In this document: positions 11,330-23,089 of the stretch, piece by piece
Layout of the letters: each line of letters starts with the position of its first letter
Position numbering within the stretch: the first letter of the stretch is position 1
Source: Voacanga thouarsii
Taxonomy: Eukaryota > Streptophyta > Magnoliopsida > Gentianales > Apocynaceae
NCBI GenBank assembly: GCA_026120185.1
Contig: JANUWF010003369.1
Coordinates: 1,983,981 to 2,047,980 of the forward strand
DNA: 64,000 nucleotides
Direction of reading: 5' to 3'
Notes under the pieces: generated by a model
The model's input: the letters and a program-made list of their open reading frames with translations, nothing else
Databases searched by the model: none
Told to the model about the DNA's origin: nothing
Made by a program: the position numbers and the translations under genes

Positions 11330-14292
11330 AATCCATTTTCTCTCCAAAAATGCCATCTCTAACCCATAAGGCATCTACTTTGTGCGAAATAGGACGAGAA
11401 TCTAGCTACTATGCGGGAAACGTTTCTAGACCATGGTCTCTTGAATACACATCGTTGTTATCTCTTCTCATAATTGACATTACTACATGCCAGTCTCTTT
11501 CTCTAGGACAACATGAATACCAAACTTGTTCTGCTTGGCTTGTTAGTATGAATGGCTCATCAATCTCCCTATTTTCTTGGTACAACAAATGGTTCAGATT
11601 CACCAAAGTAAACTTAAAGTCGTCAACTTTAATACCACTAAGTATATTGACCCAATCACATTTGAATAATAGAAATTTCAGTTGGTTACTATAACGGATC
11701 CTTATAATATCAGTAAGCATTCTATAGTAATTAATACTAGCTGCTATGGGATTCTTGTCTCTTGGGCTAGAATAACTCGAAATATTAGCTCTACACATAG
11801 CACAAGAATTTTGAGTTGACTTATTAGCCTCATAGGTGGTTGTACGAAACAGGAACCCATTCACGTTGCATGCATTGTTACATAATCCTTGGTTAAAAGG
11901 ACCATTTGCAAGCTTTTTAACTTTAGCAGGAATATCATGACATTCTTTGTTCTCCTCAACCTATAATAAATACAAGTTTTATTTGCTTTATATATTCAAA
12001 TAATTAGCTATATTGTATATATTTTACTTACATAATGACTGAGCCAAGTGTGAAAAGTTTGAGAATAAATATGTTGTCTGTCATGTAACCAAGCTCTAGG
12101 ATGCTCTCTATTGATGATAGACATATGAAGATTGCATATAGATATATACGAAAATCTAGAAGCAATAATAAAAGAAGTATGGAAAAAAAAATATAAAGAT
12201 TCAAAGGAAAAATGACTCTCTATTTGGTCTGAGGATGTCAGAATTTTCTAGAACCCACCAATGTGCATGTATTAAGGTAACACGATCGACTATTATATTA
12301 GTCCCCTTTCCAACTGGTTTACCCATCTCATTATCATCATCAACAAATCTCGGGGGCCTAATGTCCTTGCTCTCAACATTATCTAAATATCTTGACACAA
12401 ATGCCATACATTCTTCCATTAAATATTCACTGGTAGTAGAACCTTCAGGCCGAGAATGATTGCGCATGTAACACTTGAGAGTTTTCAAGTATCTTTCAAC
12501 CGAAAACATCCATCAACATTAAACTGGGCCAGCTAATAATTCATCATTGGCCATATGTATTGGTAAATGTTCCATTATATTAAAAGAATCTTAGGATGAA
12601 TGTCTTCTCAAGAAGACATATTGTAACACGAATGAGTATTGAAGAAACTTAAGATGCCTCTCTTTGTTAACTTTTGAATATAGTTGCCTAAAACATAAAG
12701 CAATCTCAATCAACAGTTGTACTACATTCTTAGGTAATGTTGTACGAGCAGCCAATGGGATTAATTATTGTAGTAAATTGTGAAAATCATGACTCTTCTA
12801 GCCTCCCAAAATCTTCTCATATTTACCCGCTAAGAAATATTAGAAAAATAGCCATCAAGAACTCTCAATTCTTTTAATATTGCACCAAAAAAAAAAAAAA
12901 AAAAAAAACTTCAACTTCTAACTTGCTCATTGTATAAGGGCCTGGTGGCAAATTATATCCAGTTTCTGAAGGTTTTAAAATTGGATATAAAGACTTTCTA
13001 ATATTCATTACCTGTAAGTTTTGACGAACTTTGAAGTTATCTTTTGAAGAACTACTATCACCTAATATTGTATACAACAGATTGTCTACAAAATTTTTCT
13101 CTATGTGCATCGGATCAAGATTGTGCCCCATCAAATTGCTCTCCCAATATGGTAGCTCCCAAAAAATATTCTTCTTCTTCCAATTATATGAATTTATGCC
13201 AAGCTTCCATTCATAGTTAGACTGCATTCTGATTTTCATATCATCCACTACATATTTTATTAAACAACCTTCAAGTTGTATTAATATTTTTGTCCCTGTG
13301 CTCCTTTTTGGTACTTATCATATTTAATTCCACCGTAGAAAGAAACTTTATCCCTACAGAGCTTATGTGATGGTTCAAGAGATCTGTGATGATGTAAGAA
13401 GTAATATTTACCACCATTAGGTAATCGGTAAGATAAATAATCAACACTGCATATTGGATGAGCCCTATTGTTATGGACATTGTAGCCAGATAGATTGCCA
13501 TAAGCTAAAAAATCACTTATGCTCCATATAATAGCTGCACATAAACAGAACATTTCTCTTGCCCTAGCATCATAAGTAATCATACTGTTGTGCCACAAAT
13601 CTTTCAACTCCTCGATCAATGGTTGTAAAAAAACATCAATCTTATAAGAATTGATAAAATAAAATAAGGCTGCTTTATGCATAGCTAGGGTGTTAAATTG
13701 TACGGTATTAAGACAACAGGTCTGGTATTATGTGGTATGTGCATATTTGAAAATGGAGTAAATCTATCTGAAGCTAGTCCAAGCCTAATATTCCGTTAGT
13801 CACTTGTAAATTCCAAATGGTCCTTATTAAACTTTCTTCAAGTCCTAGAATTAGTTGGGTATCTGTAAACTCCATCATTCACACGACATTCTTCATGCCA
13901 CCTCGTAAAAGATGCAGTTTTTCGAGACATGAATAATTATTTCAACCTCGGAGTCAATGGAAAGTACCTAACATGCTTGCACGCAACTGTATTGCCGACA
14001 TTGTTGTACCTCGAAGCATTGCATACCTCACAATGAGTAATGACCTCATTTTCTCCTCTGTATATCATATAATTTTTTGGACACGCATCCTAGACTTTGC
14101 ATTCCATTCCTAACATATTAATTATCTTATTGGCCTCGTAGTAATTTTTGACAATTTTCATTCCTATCTTACTAAAAGCATCCGTTAGAAGCTCAAGTAG
14201 CATGTCAACTGACTTATTCGACCATCCATTGAGGACTTTTAAGTGTAATAATCTCATAATGAATAATAGTAAAGAAAATTTAGTACAACCTA
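11330..14292 (-). pseudogene. CACTA transposase TNP2, central and C-terminal part
   Basis: The minus strand is read from 14292 downwards. It opens with GCTKFS...LLHLKVLNGWSNKSVDMLLELL (14090-14292), which directly continues the N-terminal part at 46157. Next comes the TNP2 core with LQPLIEELKDLW, YDAREMF-like and ISDFLAYGNLSGYN segments (13281-13682) and the LPYWESNLMGHNLDPMHIEKN motif (12874-13248). A DUF4218-like region with ERYLKTLK and RPEGSTTSEYL follows (12201-12600), then a DUF4216-like region with NGFLFRT, YYRMLTDII and LFKCDW (11409-11864). The protein catalyses CACTA excision and integration. Stops, frameshifts and a 22-24 nt A run at 12887-12908 (poly-Phe in frame) inactivate it. 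Confidence 0.88.
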
Positions 14293-14554
14293 TGTAATAC
14301 CCCGCCCAAAACCACCTTTGACCTATGGGGAAAAAGTCATGCATTGCATAGCATTTTGCATTTCATGTGATGTTTTAAAAATTATGCTTGCATGGGTGCA
14401 TGTGATTTTCAAGGTTGCTCTTGCATTAATTTATTTGAGGGAAATAATTGTGTTGTTGCATTTATTGGAAATTGTTTTGGGTAAAATTTAGTAGAGGAAA
14501 CAGAGGGATGAGAACTAAAGAGAAAAGAATTTCTTAGAGATATATTAGTATCGG

Positions 14555-14645
14555 AGTTGATTTGGAATAGCGGTTAGATTTGGTGATTATCCCTCAGTGA
14601 CCCGAGTTCGAATCCTACCTCTTGTGAATCTTAGCTTTCTTTTTG
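14555..14645 (+). promoter_or_regulatory. tRNA-like block with Pol III A and B boxes (outer LTR)
   Basis: A-box-like TGGAATAGCGG at 14563-14573 and B-box AGTTCGAATCC at 14605-14615 (10 of 11 to the GGTTCGANNCC consensus) start 42 bp apart, as in a tRNA gene. A T5 run at 14640-14644 could terminate Pol III. The block lies 270 bp into the LTR. A counterpart is found at the same place in the inner LTR. The cloverleaf stems are degenerate, so this is a tRNA-derived sequence, not a working tRNA gene. Confidence 0.6.
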
Positions 14646-17115
14646 AATTCTTTTTCAAGGTTTCTTCATATCTTGGCCGAAAAAACCCTAGCTATTCTCT
14701 TGAATTTTAGCGCCATCTTCTTAGGGGATAAGTCTCCATATTTATCTCCTAAATTCAAGGTTTTTGATAAGGATAAAGACTAAATTTTATTGTAGCTTTT
14801 ATCCTCTTTGATTTTTGAAAATTCTAGCTAGAGCAATTAAATTCCTGCTTATTTTTAATTCATCAGATTTTATATTAGTTAGCTTGAATTAATTTGTTAT
14901 TTTCCTAGCAAAATATCTTGTTGCTTTTGAACATAGAACCTTAGCTAAAAATCTGAAAAATTTTCCAGCTTTGTGCCGCCACCTTTGGAGAACTCCTAGC
15001 TCAACACAAACTCTCCCAAGACTAGGGAATCTTATCCTAAATCCTCTTCCAAATCAGGTTTTATTCTAATCCTAAACAAATCAGATTTTGTTCCTCATAT
15101 TTGGCAGATTTTCGGCCAGCCTTGTGCATGCGCAAGCTGCACAAAAATCCTGCACTCCCGAGGCCATCTAAACTCTTCTAAACCTAGCTCAAATCACCTA
15201 AAACACCCCTCACTAATTCAGATTATTTTAGCTACTCCAATCAGATTTTTATCCCCTACAATTTCCAGAATTTCGGCCAGCTTGTGCACATGAATTTCAG
15301 TCAGTTTGTGCACTCCATATCAAATGAAATTCTGCACTCCAAGACACACCAAAACTCCTTGTTGATTAAGCCAATTTACAGCACCTAAATCCCTCACTTT
15401 TCCTCCCTGATTTGCGGCAGAACAACAACCAAAACAACCCAGAATTTTCCCTTTTTTGTTCAGCAATTTTCGCACAGCACACACACACCCTTCTTGCACA
15501 GAATTTTTGGTTGTCAAAACTCATTCAAACTCCTTCTAGTTTTGGACAAAAAAACTTGAACACGCACAGCCCTATCCTTGAGCACTATTTCGGCCAACTT
15601 AGGAGAACAACTTCAAATTGTTTTTTTGCTCTCAGCTCCTCTCAATTTCAGCAGCAATAAAGGTGCAGCAAGCTACAGTTTTTCACCACTGCTGCCAAAG
15701 AAACCTAGAGTCATTAGGAGTCCTTCTTAGCATCACCTCCTAACCCTAAATCAAACTCTTCTAATCCTAAACCACAGCAGTTGCCTATTCTAACCTTACT
15801 ACACGAAAAATTCCAGCAGACTTCCTTTGCAATTTTTGGAAACTCAAGAGCAATCCTAGGCCAAAAAAAAAAAAAAAAAAAAAACGATCACTCTCTAAGG
15901 TAAGCAAAAGACCTCTCAACCTCTTGATTCTTTTCCTCAATTGATTCTTCTCTTTTTCTTCCCTTGAATCACGCCACATAGGGGCTGATTTCATCTTCTT
16001 TCTCAATTTTTGATCAAGAAGAATTAAAGAAGATAGCTTTCTCTCCTTCTCAAGCGAACTCGTGAGGGCCACCATAGGGGCATCGGGATCTTGTTAATCC
16101 GGTTGTCGTAAGGTAAGAAAATTCTTATCCTTGATGATGTAATTAAGGTTTAATATGATTGATGATATCTATGGGAGTATATTAGCATGATGAATGGGTT
16201 TTGTTGGGATGAATGAATATTTTGAGATGAGTATTGTGTTAAGCATATTCGATGAATAGCAATACTATGTTTTGTGATAATGATGGATGTGAATCTTGAT
16301 GGTTAAGTCGAGACATTTTTGATATATTGCTCATGTCTTAGATGGGTATATGATTATGGTATGTTTATTTCATGGAATGGGAGGTTTATTTGAAGCTAGA
16401 TGATGAGTCATGATATGCTTAGGGGAATAAGTGAGTTTATATGCATGTTTGAGATGATTAAGTCCTGATCATGATATTTTATGATTCTAGATCAGGAGGT
16501 TATCTAAAAGAAGTGAGCAGTTGATTTTTATCTTGTTTATCTGAGGCATATCAAGTAAGTCCTTACATAAACCTTTTTTGTTAAATGCTTGTGGTGGCAA
16601 GTCAAATGTTGTAAAGCTTTGTAAAGCTATTGTTGAACTATGATCACTTGGGTTGTAAACGTGGATATTTATTCTTTAAACGGTTTTGACAAACTAACGA
16701 CTTTATCAAGAATTGTTCTTTCTCTAAACGTTCTAGAAAACTCTTTTTAAAGAAAATCACATTTTACTAAGCCACGGTGTGGAAATATTGTGAATCAGGA
16801 ATTAACGGATATGTTCGTTGAATACTCAATAAGGGTAGGCTAACAATACTAGTCTTGGAAGGCGTGAGTGTGAAACCCCAGTCAAGACCAACCTTAGAGT
16901 AAGGGGGTTGGGATGCATATCATGCTTTATTTCATGATTAAATATGTTTTCATATGATTTATATGTGTTTTGAATTTGATTTTTATTATCTTGAAGTCTT
17001 GTTGGTGAGTGATGTGTGAGAGGGGCAAAATGGTAATTTTTGCCTGAGGTGAAAATAAGGAGATAGCTTGTGGATTGAATAGGGAATAATTTTTCTAGTA
17101 GAAATAGCAACAAGG

Positions 17116-17210
17116 GTTGTTGTAGTTTAGTGGTTAGAGCCTTGGAATTAATTCTTGAGGTCTAAGGTTCAAAATCCATCATAGAGGCTTTAGCTTGAAT
17201 AAATTTTATT
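17116..17210 (+). promoter_or_regulatory. tRNA-like block with Pol III A and B boxes (inner LTR)
   Basis: TAGTTTAGTGG at 17123-17133 fits the A-box consensus exactly and is followed by TTAGAGCC as in Glu/Asp/His-type tRNAs. The B-box-like GGTTCAAAATCC is at 17166-17177, 43 bp start to start. A CCTTG/TGAGG stem sits where the anticodon arm would be. TTTT runs follow near 17207. Offset from the LTR start is 254 bp, against 270 bp in the outer LTR. Confidence 0.6.
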
Positions 17211-20200
17211 TTGCTTGGAAAATGATGGTTTCGGCCATGAGGGCCTAGATCAATGTGGTGATGATGTCCTAGGAGAGACAAGTTAGGAGAATTATCACTT
17301 CACTCTTTTGGTTTTCGCGAAATGCCTAAAGGGAATTCATTCTCTCTTGATCTTTAGCTTTTCTTAATTTCCAACTCCTTAGTTTGATCAAGGTGTTCTA
17401 TCCTTTTCCTTTCCAGAAAATTTAGTAGAGGACTAAGGTCTTTTAGGATCAAAATGTCCTAGTAAAAGGCTTCTCATGGTTTGGAAAATGTAAATGATTT
17501 GTGGGAAAAATTCAAGGGGAAAATCCCCCTTGAAAGCTTGCTGAAATTTTTCCTCTAACTTAGTTCATCTATCTTCATGAAATGAGCCGAAATTTTCTAG
17601 CTTGTTGTACCTTCAAAAGGTCAAAAATTCTAGCTCACATTTCCTCCCAAATGCTACCAGAAAAATGGTCTTTAGGATCAGTTGAAACCTGAAAGTTTCT
17701 TGCCCAAATTCGGACTGCACAAGCTGGAGTAAAACAAGAAAAATTCCCGTACGAAAATCAGCTTTGTGAGCTCCAAATCAAGCAGTTTTCTCCCAGATTT
17801 TGTGCAGCACCTTAGCCATGTTTTTCCTCCATAAAGAAGGATGGAAACCAGCCTTGAATACCCCTGAAATCCCCTTCAAAACTCGCTGCAAATCTGCTGG
17901 AAATGGCAGACGAAAATTCTGCCAGAAAGCTGCTGTTCAGCGAAATTCCTGAGCAGAATTTCTGTCCAGCTTGTTTCCTATTTTGTTTCAACCGAAAACC
18001 CCAACCTACTTCTGTCAAAACCTCCCTTAAACCTCCATTAACAGAGCTCCATTGTTCCTTGAAGCTTCTGCACGAAATTCCCTCCATGGCTGACCAAAAA
18101 TCTCTCAACCAAATCCCTGCAATTTAGCTTGATTACTTTCCAAAATTTCAGCCATCTTGTTTAACAACTTTCCATAAAATTTTGCTCAATTGATCAGACA
18201 TCTTCTCCACCATTGTGCACCTTAGTTTCGGCCATCACAAGCCTCCTTTAACCAGCTTTAATTCCCCAGAAAACTGCACAATCCAGTCGGCCATAGGAGA
18301 CTTCAAAGTTGTCAAGAAAAATCAAGATATTCTTGGAATATCTAGTTTCCAAATTCTCTTCCTAAAAATATTCTTCAAGGATTGTAACAATTAGTCTTTC
18401 CTTTCCCTTCCAAATCAGAGGAGTCACTCCCTAAACCCTACAGAATTTCGGCAGCCATAAATCCTCAGAAAAATCGGCAGCTTCTCTTCTTTCTCTCTCG
18501 ATTTTCTTCAAGCAACAAGAACACACACACACACACACACACACTACACCAAGAACACCTACCTCTTCTCCACACCTAATACCTCTCCAAACCACTTCAA
18601 ACCCTCACGAAAATCTCCATATTTGATCTACTCCTTGCTGTGCATTCATCAACACCCTTATTAACATCAAACTCCTCAAATCATCTTGCTACTTTGGATA
18701 AAAAAGCAGAAATTTCTGTGAAGAACAAGAACATCTTCAATGTAAACTTATTCTAACAACTTCATCCTCTTCAAACTTAATCTCTAATGAAAACCTATAT
18801 GAATAAGCATGCTAATGAACTCTTCTTCTTTCTCTCTCTCTCTCTCTCTCTCTCTCATGGACCGAAATTCCTCCCTTGGCCAAATGGTCTCTTTTCCCAT
18901 GACCATGCTTTCGCCACCCTTCTTGAACAAGATTAGCCATCTAGGGGTTGAGGTCTTCTCTAAACTCCTTCAAGTCATTCATCAATCAAGTAAGTACCTT
19001 CAATCCTCTCTTTAAAATTTAGAATCATGTCTCTTGGTTGATGAATGGTGATGGGTTTGTGTATGTGATGTTGTTGATTGAAGCATGAGTATACGTATGA
19101 TTGAGATGGAGATGGGATTTATGCATGGAAGGATTATATTGGTGGATTTAATGATGAGTTGAGATTTGATGCATGTCATAGGTAGTATTTGTGATGAAGC
19201 ATGCTAGAGATTATATCACCATGGGTGAATAGGATTTATATGCATGATTAGATTTTGAAGCCATGATCATGTTTATGCTAGTAGAGGTTAAATCATGTAA
19301 GAATAAATTTAGATCTATGCCTATGTACAAGACTTGGATGATTTGATGAATTGAAGGATTGAGTATGTTATTGATTATGGTTGACCATGGAATCTTGATC
19401 ATGATCTAGTTGTCCCTAAGCAAATTTTATTTCATGAATATAATATTTACTAATAATTTTTGCTAAAGAATTTCGAAAACCCTAGGAAGGGTAGATTTGG
19501 AATTATAATATATGTAAAGGATATTTTAGTCAAATAAATAATGATTTTTCGAGAAAATAAAATAAATAAATATTATTTAAAATAAAGCAAATTAATCAAA
19601 GCCCTTTTGAAAAAGATTCATACTTAATAAAATATTTACTAGATCAAAACCCTTAAGGATTTACTTATTATTTTCCAAGAAAGACTTATTAAATTTAATC
19701 TTAACTAGTTTTAGCTATCAATTATTTTCTAACAACTAAGCTATCATTAAATCACTATTTACCTAGTCCTACCAAAGGCTCTTGATCAAATAAACTCTAA
19801 ATTTTTCTTAACAAGAGTTGAACTTTCAACTTAATAGAATTTATTTCCTAATCCATTAATTATCTTAAATAACAAATTAAACTGAGCTTATAAACCTATT
19901 CAATTATTTTTTGCCTTAAAGCTTGGGACACTAGGATCATGGTAGTAGTGAATTTAGTTGATTTAAAATTGAGGAAGTGGATTGTGGCTTGAATCTGATT
20001 AAGATTTGTATTTACCCATGTGGGGTTAGGTCAGCTGTTCGAGACCTTGTTGTTGTGAGCAAGAAGCAGGTAAGCTCCTGCATAAAACCTATCAAAGTGA
20101 AATGTTTTCTTATGGCAAGCTAAATATGGAGTGTATGGACACTCGTTTATTTGAAGGCAATTGAGGGTTGAATTCATCTTTATTTCCAACGCTGGAATTA

Positions 20201-21107
20201 TTCAAAAGTTAATGAGCAGATTTTTCCAAACTCGAAACTCTTTCTAAAACTAATTTCTTTCAAAGCTTTGGAAACCCTCATATTGTTATTTTCATGAAGC
20301 ACAATGCTCTGTTCATTTTATCCCAAGTGGGGAATGTCGTTGAGTACTCAATAAGGGTGGACTACTAGGACTAGTCTTTGAAGGGTTAGGGTGAGTCTCT
20401 CAGTAGGTGGCCACCTCTGAGGGGTGAGTCCTTCCCGGATAAGATGCCAGTTCTAGTTAGTCGTGCCGGTCCGAGCTAGCAGTTTATTTTGTTTCAGTCA
20501 AGTGACTGTGTTTTTGCTGGAATGGACACCTGGTGGTTGTTTGGGTATAGAGAAGGAGGAGTATATTGCCCAGTAGGCTGATCACCTACTTTTGTCAGTC
20601 TGCACAACGTGTTAGGCATTCTGACCGGTTATGGGGCCCAAAGTGTGGTAACCCATATCCCTTTCTTTCGAGTGGTTGATTTAAATACTTATGTATGGCT
20701 AGAAGAGCCAAAACGCCACTCTTGCTTTTGACTAATGTTATTGCTTGCCAATGGTTCTTTTATAAAGATTTCACACTTTGCATCCAAGAACTGTTTCTGC
20801 TAAACACCCATAGCACACACGGACTTACTGAGATTTCTGTCTCACCACCTTTTATCATGATTTTAGGTTGATCCTGTTGTGGGTGAGTAGCTACCTTGGA
20901 AGAGAATGTGTTTTTTTTTTAATTTTATGTACTGCTTTGGGAGACGAGTGTGGATAATTTTAATTATGGTTTTTGTTTTGGAATTTCATGGATGTACTTT
21001 TGAAGTATTTTTTTTTTTGGGTTGTAATAAATTCTTTTAGCTTGAGTATTATTTATTCGAGCAATTTTTATTTGTGACCTAGTTATAAAGACCCCTTGTC
21101 CTTTGGA

Positions 21108-21123
21108 CGGGGCGACATCCCCG
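21108..21123 (+). promoter_or_regulatory. Conserved hairpin near LTR end (inner)
   Basis: CGGGG-CGACAT-CCCCG is a perfect 5-bp stem, 38 bp before the primer-binding site. The same hairpin occurs in the outer LTRs and in the truncated 3' LTR (24915-24930, with a G-U closing pair). Confidence 0.6.
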
Positions 21124-21160
21124 GCCCTGGCGGGCCTAGGTTTTCCGGGGGTGTTTCAAG

Positions 21161-21172
21161 TGGTATTAGAGA
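21161..21172 (+). other. Primer-binding site of inner gypsy element
   Basis: TGGTATTAGAGA lies two bases after the LTR end. It is complementary to the 3' end of initiator methionine tRNA apart from decay; the intact form TGGTATCAGAGC is seen in the outer element. Confidence 0.85.
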
Positions 21173-21256
21173 CTAGGTTATAGACAAATATTGATGACAT
21201 GTGATTTATTCATTTAAGTTCAAATCTTATCTAACCTATTTTATTGATGCTGTAGG

Positions 21257-21785
21257 ATGGTTAGATTGCTTAGGACAACAAGGAAAGGGCAGCAGTGGCA
21301 CCCACCCTACTATCTAGATCAGGAGGACCTTCCAGTTCCCAGCCTGCCCCTCAGCCAGTTGACCCTATAGAGGGTGACAATGATGTCGAGGATATCCCTA
21401 TAGAGGATAAGAGTGATGATGAGCTTGACTTGATGGAGGATAGCAGTGAGGACGAGGTCCAGATCCTTGAACCACCTCCAATCCCGGTGATAGATATAAG
21501 CTCTGACAATGAGGATGATGTTATGATAGTGGAGCCCGAACCCCACCCTCCTAATCCCGAGGTGGATTTAGCAGCAGCTAGTGATGACCCGGGGAGATAG
21601 ACTATGAGTCTCCCCCCAGACCTTCCTTTATTCCTCCCTTCAGCCGAGTTGAGGCCGGGAAGAGTTCTAGGCGCCTTGGGAAGGAGCCTATGGAGGGATT
21701 TGCTAGCGGTGAGGGGGTGGATTTCTCTAAAAACACCAGAGGTTGGATATATGAGGCAGATGATGAGGATTCCGATGAGGAGTAG
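21257..21785 (+). pseudogene. Acidic leader reading frame before gag (inner element)
   Basis: Begins ATGGTTAGA at 21257. After a one-base shift near 21290 the frame runs through a very acidic segment rich in Asp, Glu, Ser and Pro (DDELDLMEDSSEDEVQ) to 21600. A further reading frame carrying the tail EADDEDSDEE stops at 21785. It lies between the primer-binding site and gag. The outer element has an acidic frame at the same place with the same start context (AGGATGGT). I do not recognise a domain, and the function is unknown. The composition suggests a disordered, nuclear or nucleic-acid-mimicking protein, which is inference only. Confidence 0.55.
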
Positions 21786-22042
21786 AGAGCTAGGAGTCAT
21801 TTTGATTTGGATGTTTGTTTATTTTCAGCTTTTCATGAATTGAGATGTTAAGAATTCTTAAAGTTCATTTTTATCAAATTTTGAAATTATGCAAGTTAAT
21901 TTTTGAAATCAAAATTTATGAGCAATCCTTTAAATGAGTTGCATCTGACTTCTTTCTACTCATACTTGGCTGAGTATGCATACACCACTAAAATAATTTG
22001 ATACTTGAGTGCATACATTTAACATTTGGGGTATGGTATAAA

Positions 22043-23089
22043 ATGGCACCCAAGAGACGTGCAGTTCCCTCCACCAGAAGCACTCCAGAGGTAGACCGGG
22101 TAGCACCGGAAGTTGAACCAGAACAGATGCAATCACCCCATCAGGGTGACGGGTAAAGTGATCCCGCGATGGGCATGGGGTCTGATGCCCCGGTAGATGT
22201 GTCAATGGGTCAGACACTCTGCAAAGTGGCCAACATTCTTCAGACACTAACCGAGCGGAGGCACCCTAGAGGGGAAGATAAGGCGTTGGAGAAGTTCTTG
22301 AAATTCCAACCGCCTATCTTTATGGGTGAAGCGGAACAAGACCAGAAGGCCGAGCAGTGGGTCGAGCAAATGGAGGATATTTTCGCAACGCTCCAGTATT
22401 CTGAAGAGCGGATGGTTAAATTTGCGGCTTTTCGATTGAGAGGACCAGCTCGGGCGTGGTGGCAGCGGGTCCAAGAGGACTGGGTAATGGATGAGCAAGA
22501 ATGGACGTAGTCTAACTTCGTTGAATCTTTCAGGGCGGAGTACATCCCTCAGTGGATTGTAGAGAAACGGGAGGACGAATTTCAGAATCTGAGGCAGGGG
22601 AGCATGTCTGTGGCTCAATACGCGGCCCGATTCACGCAGTTGTCAAAATACTGCCGAAGACTGGTCGACACCGAGCAGAACCAGACGAGGCAGTTCGTCA
22701 AGGGGATAAGACCGGAGCTGAGGAGAGCTTTGGCACCTGCTCCACCGACAACTTACTCGGGGGCGGTGGACGTTGCTACTCGCACAGAGAATGAAGACCG
22801 CAGCAGGATGGCGGCCAAGCCCTTCCAATCGCCGAGACAACCACAGGGACACTTTCCGAGGCAGCAATCCCACAAGCGCCCTGCAAATCATCTCTGGCAG
22901 AACCGGGAAAAGCAAGCCCGGACAGCACCGGCTGGACCTGCACCGAACCTCCCGTCCTGCAGGCAGTGTGGAAGGAAAGGCCACACCGAGAGGAATTGCT
23001 GGTCCAAGAGAAGAGATAGGAAGTGCTACCACTGTGGTGACCCAAACCACCTGAGGAATACCTGCCCTAAGCTGCACCGAGTCGGGTAG
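22043..23089 (+). pseudogene. Gag of inner gypsy element
   Basis: The start ATGGCACCCAAGAGACG at 22043 matches the outer gag start. A retrotransposon-gag domain follows: FLKFQPPIFMGEAEQ, then VEQMEDIF, FRLRGPARAWWQ and VAQYAARFTQLSKYC. Then come two intact CCHC zinc knuckles, CRQCGRKGHTERNC and CYHCGDPNHLRNTC, which would package the genomic RNA. In-frame stops at 22154-22156 and 22508-22510 (a Trp codon in the outer copy) and at 23087-23089 (a Gln codon in the outer copy) break it. The frame otherwise continues unchanged into protease. Confidence 0.9.

Larger units (their letters stand above)
16869..21158 (+). repeat. 5' LTR of inner gypsy element
   Basis: A 4290-bp LTR, long even for this lineage. 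Its last 620 bp reappear as the truncated 3' LTR at 24339-24965. It contains a tRNA-like block at 17116-17210, (AC)n at 18524-18543, (TC)n at 18832-18856 and a conserved hairpin near its end. Parts resemble the outer LTR (for example around 20340-20480 against 45320-45460), showing common ancestry. The 74-98 codon frames within it are not supported as genes. Confidence 0.9.

Noticed and set aside
11350..11694. 114-codon plus-strand frame
   Set aside because: Antisense shadow of the DUF4216-like part of tnp2, which has clear family motifs.
17116..17190. A functional tRNA gene
   Set aside because: A and B boxes are present, but acceptor and T stems do not pair properly, so I record only a tRNA-like block.
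21351..21800. 149-codon minus-strand frame rich in Ser and Leu
   Set aside because: Antisense of the acidic leader frame; GAT/GAG runs read as ATC/CTC. I found no independent support for it.
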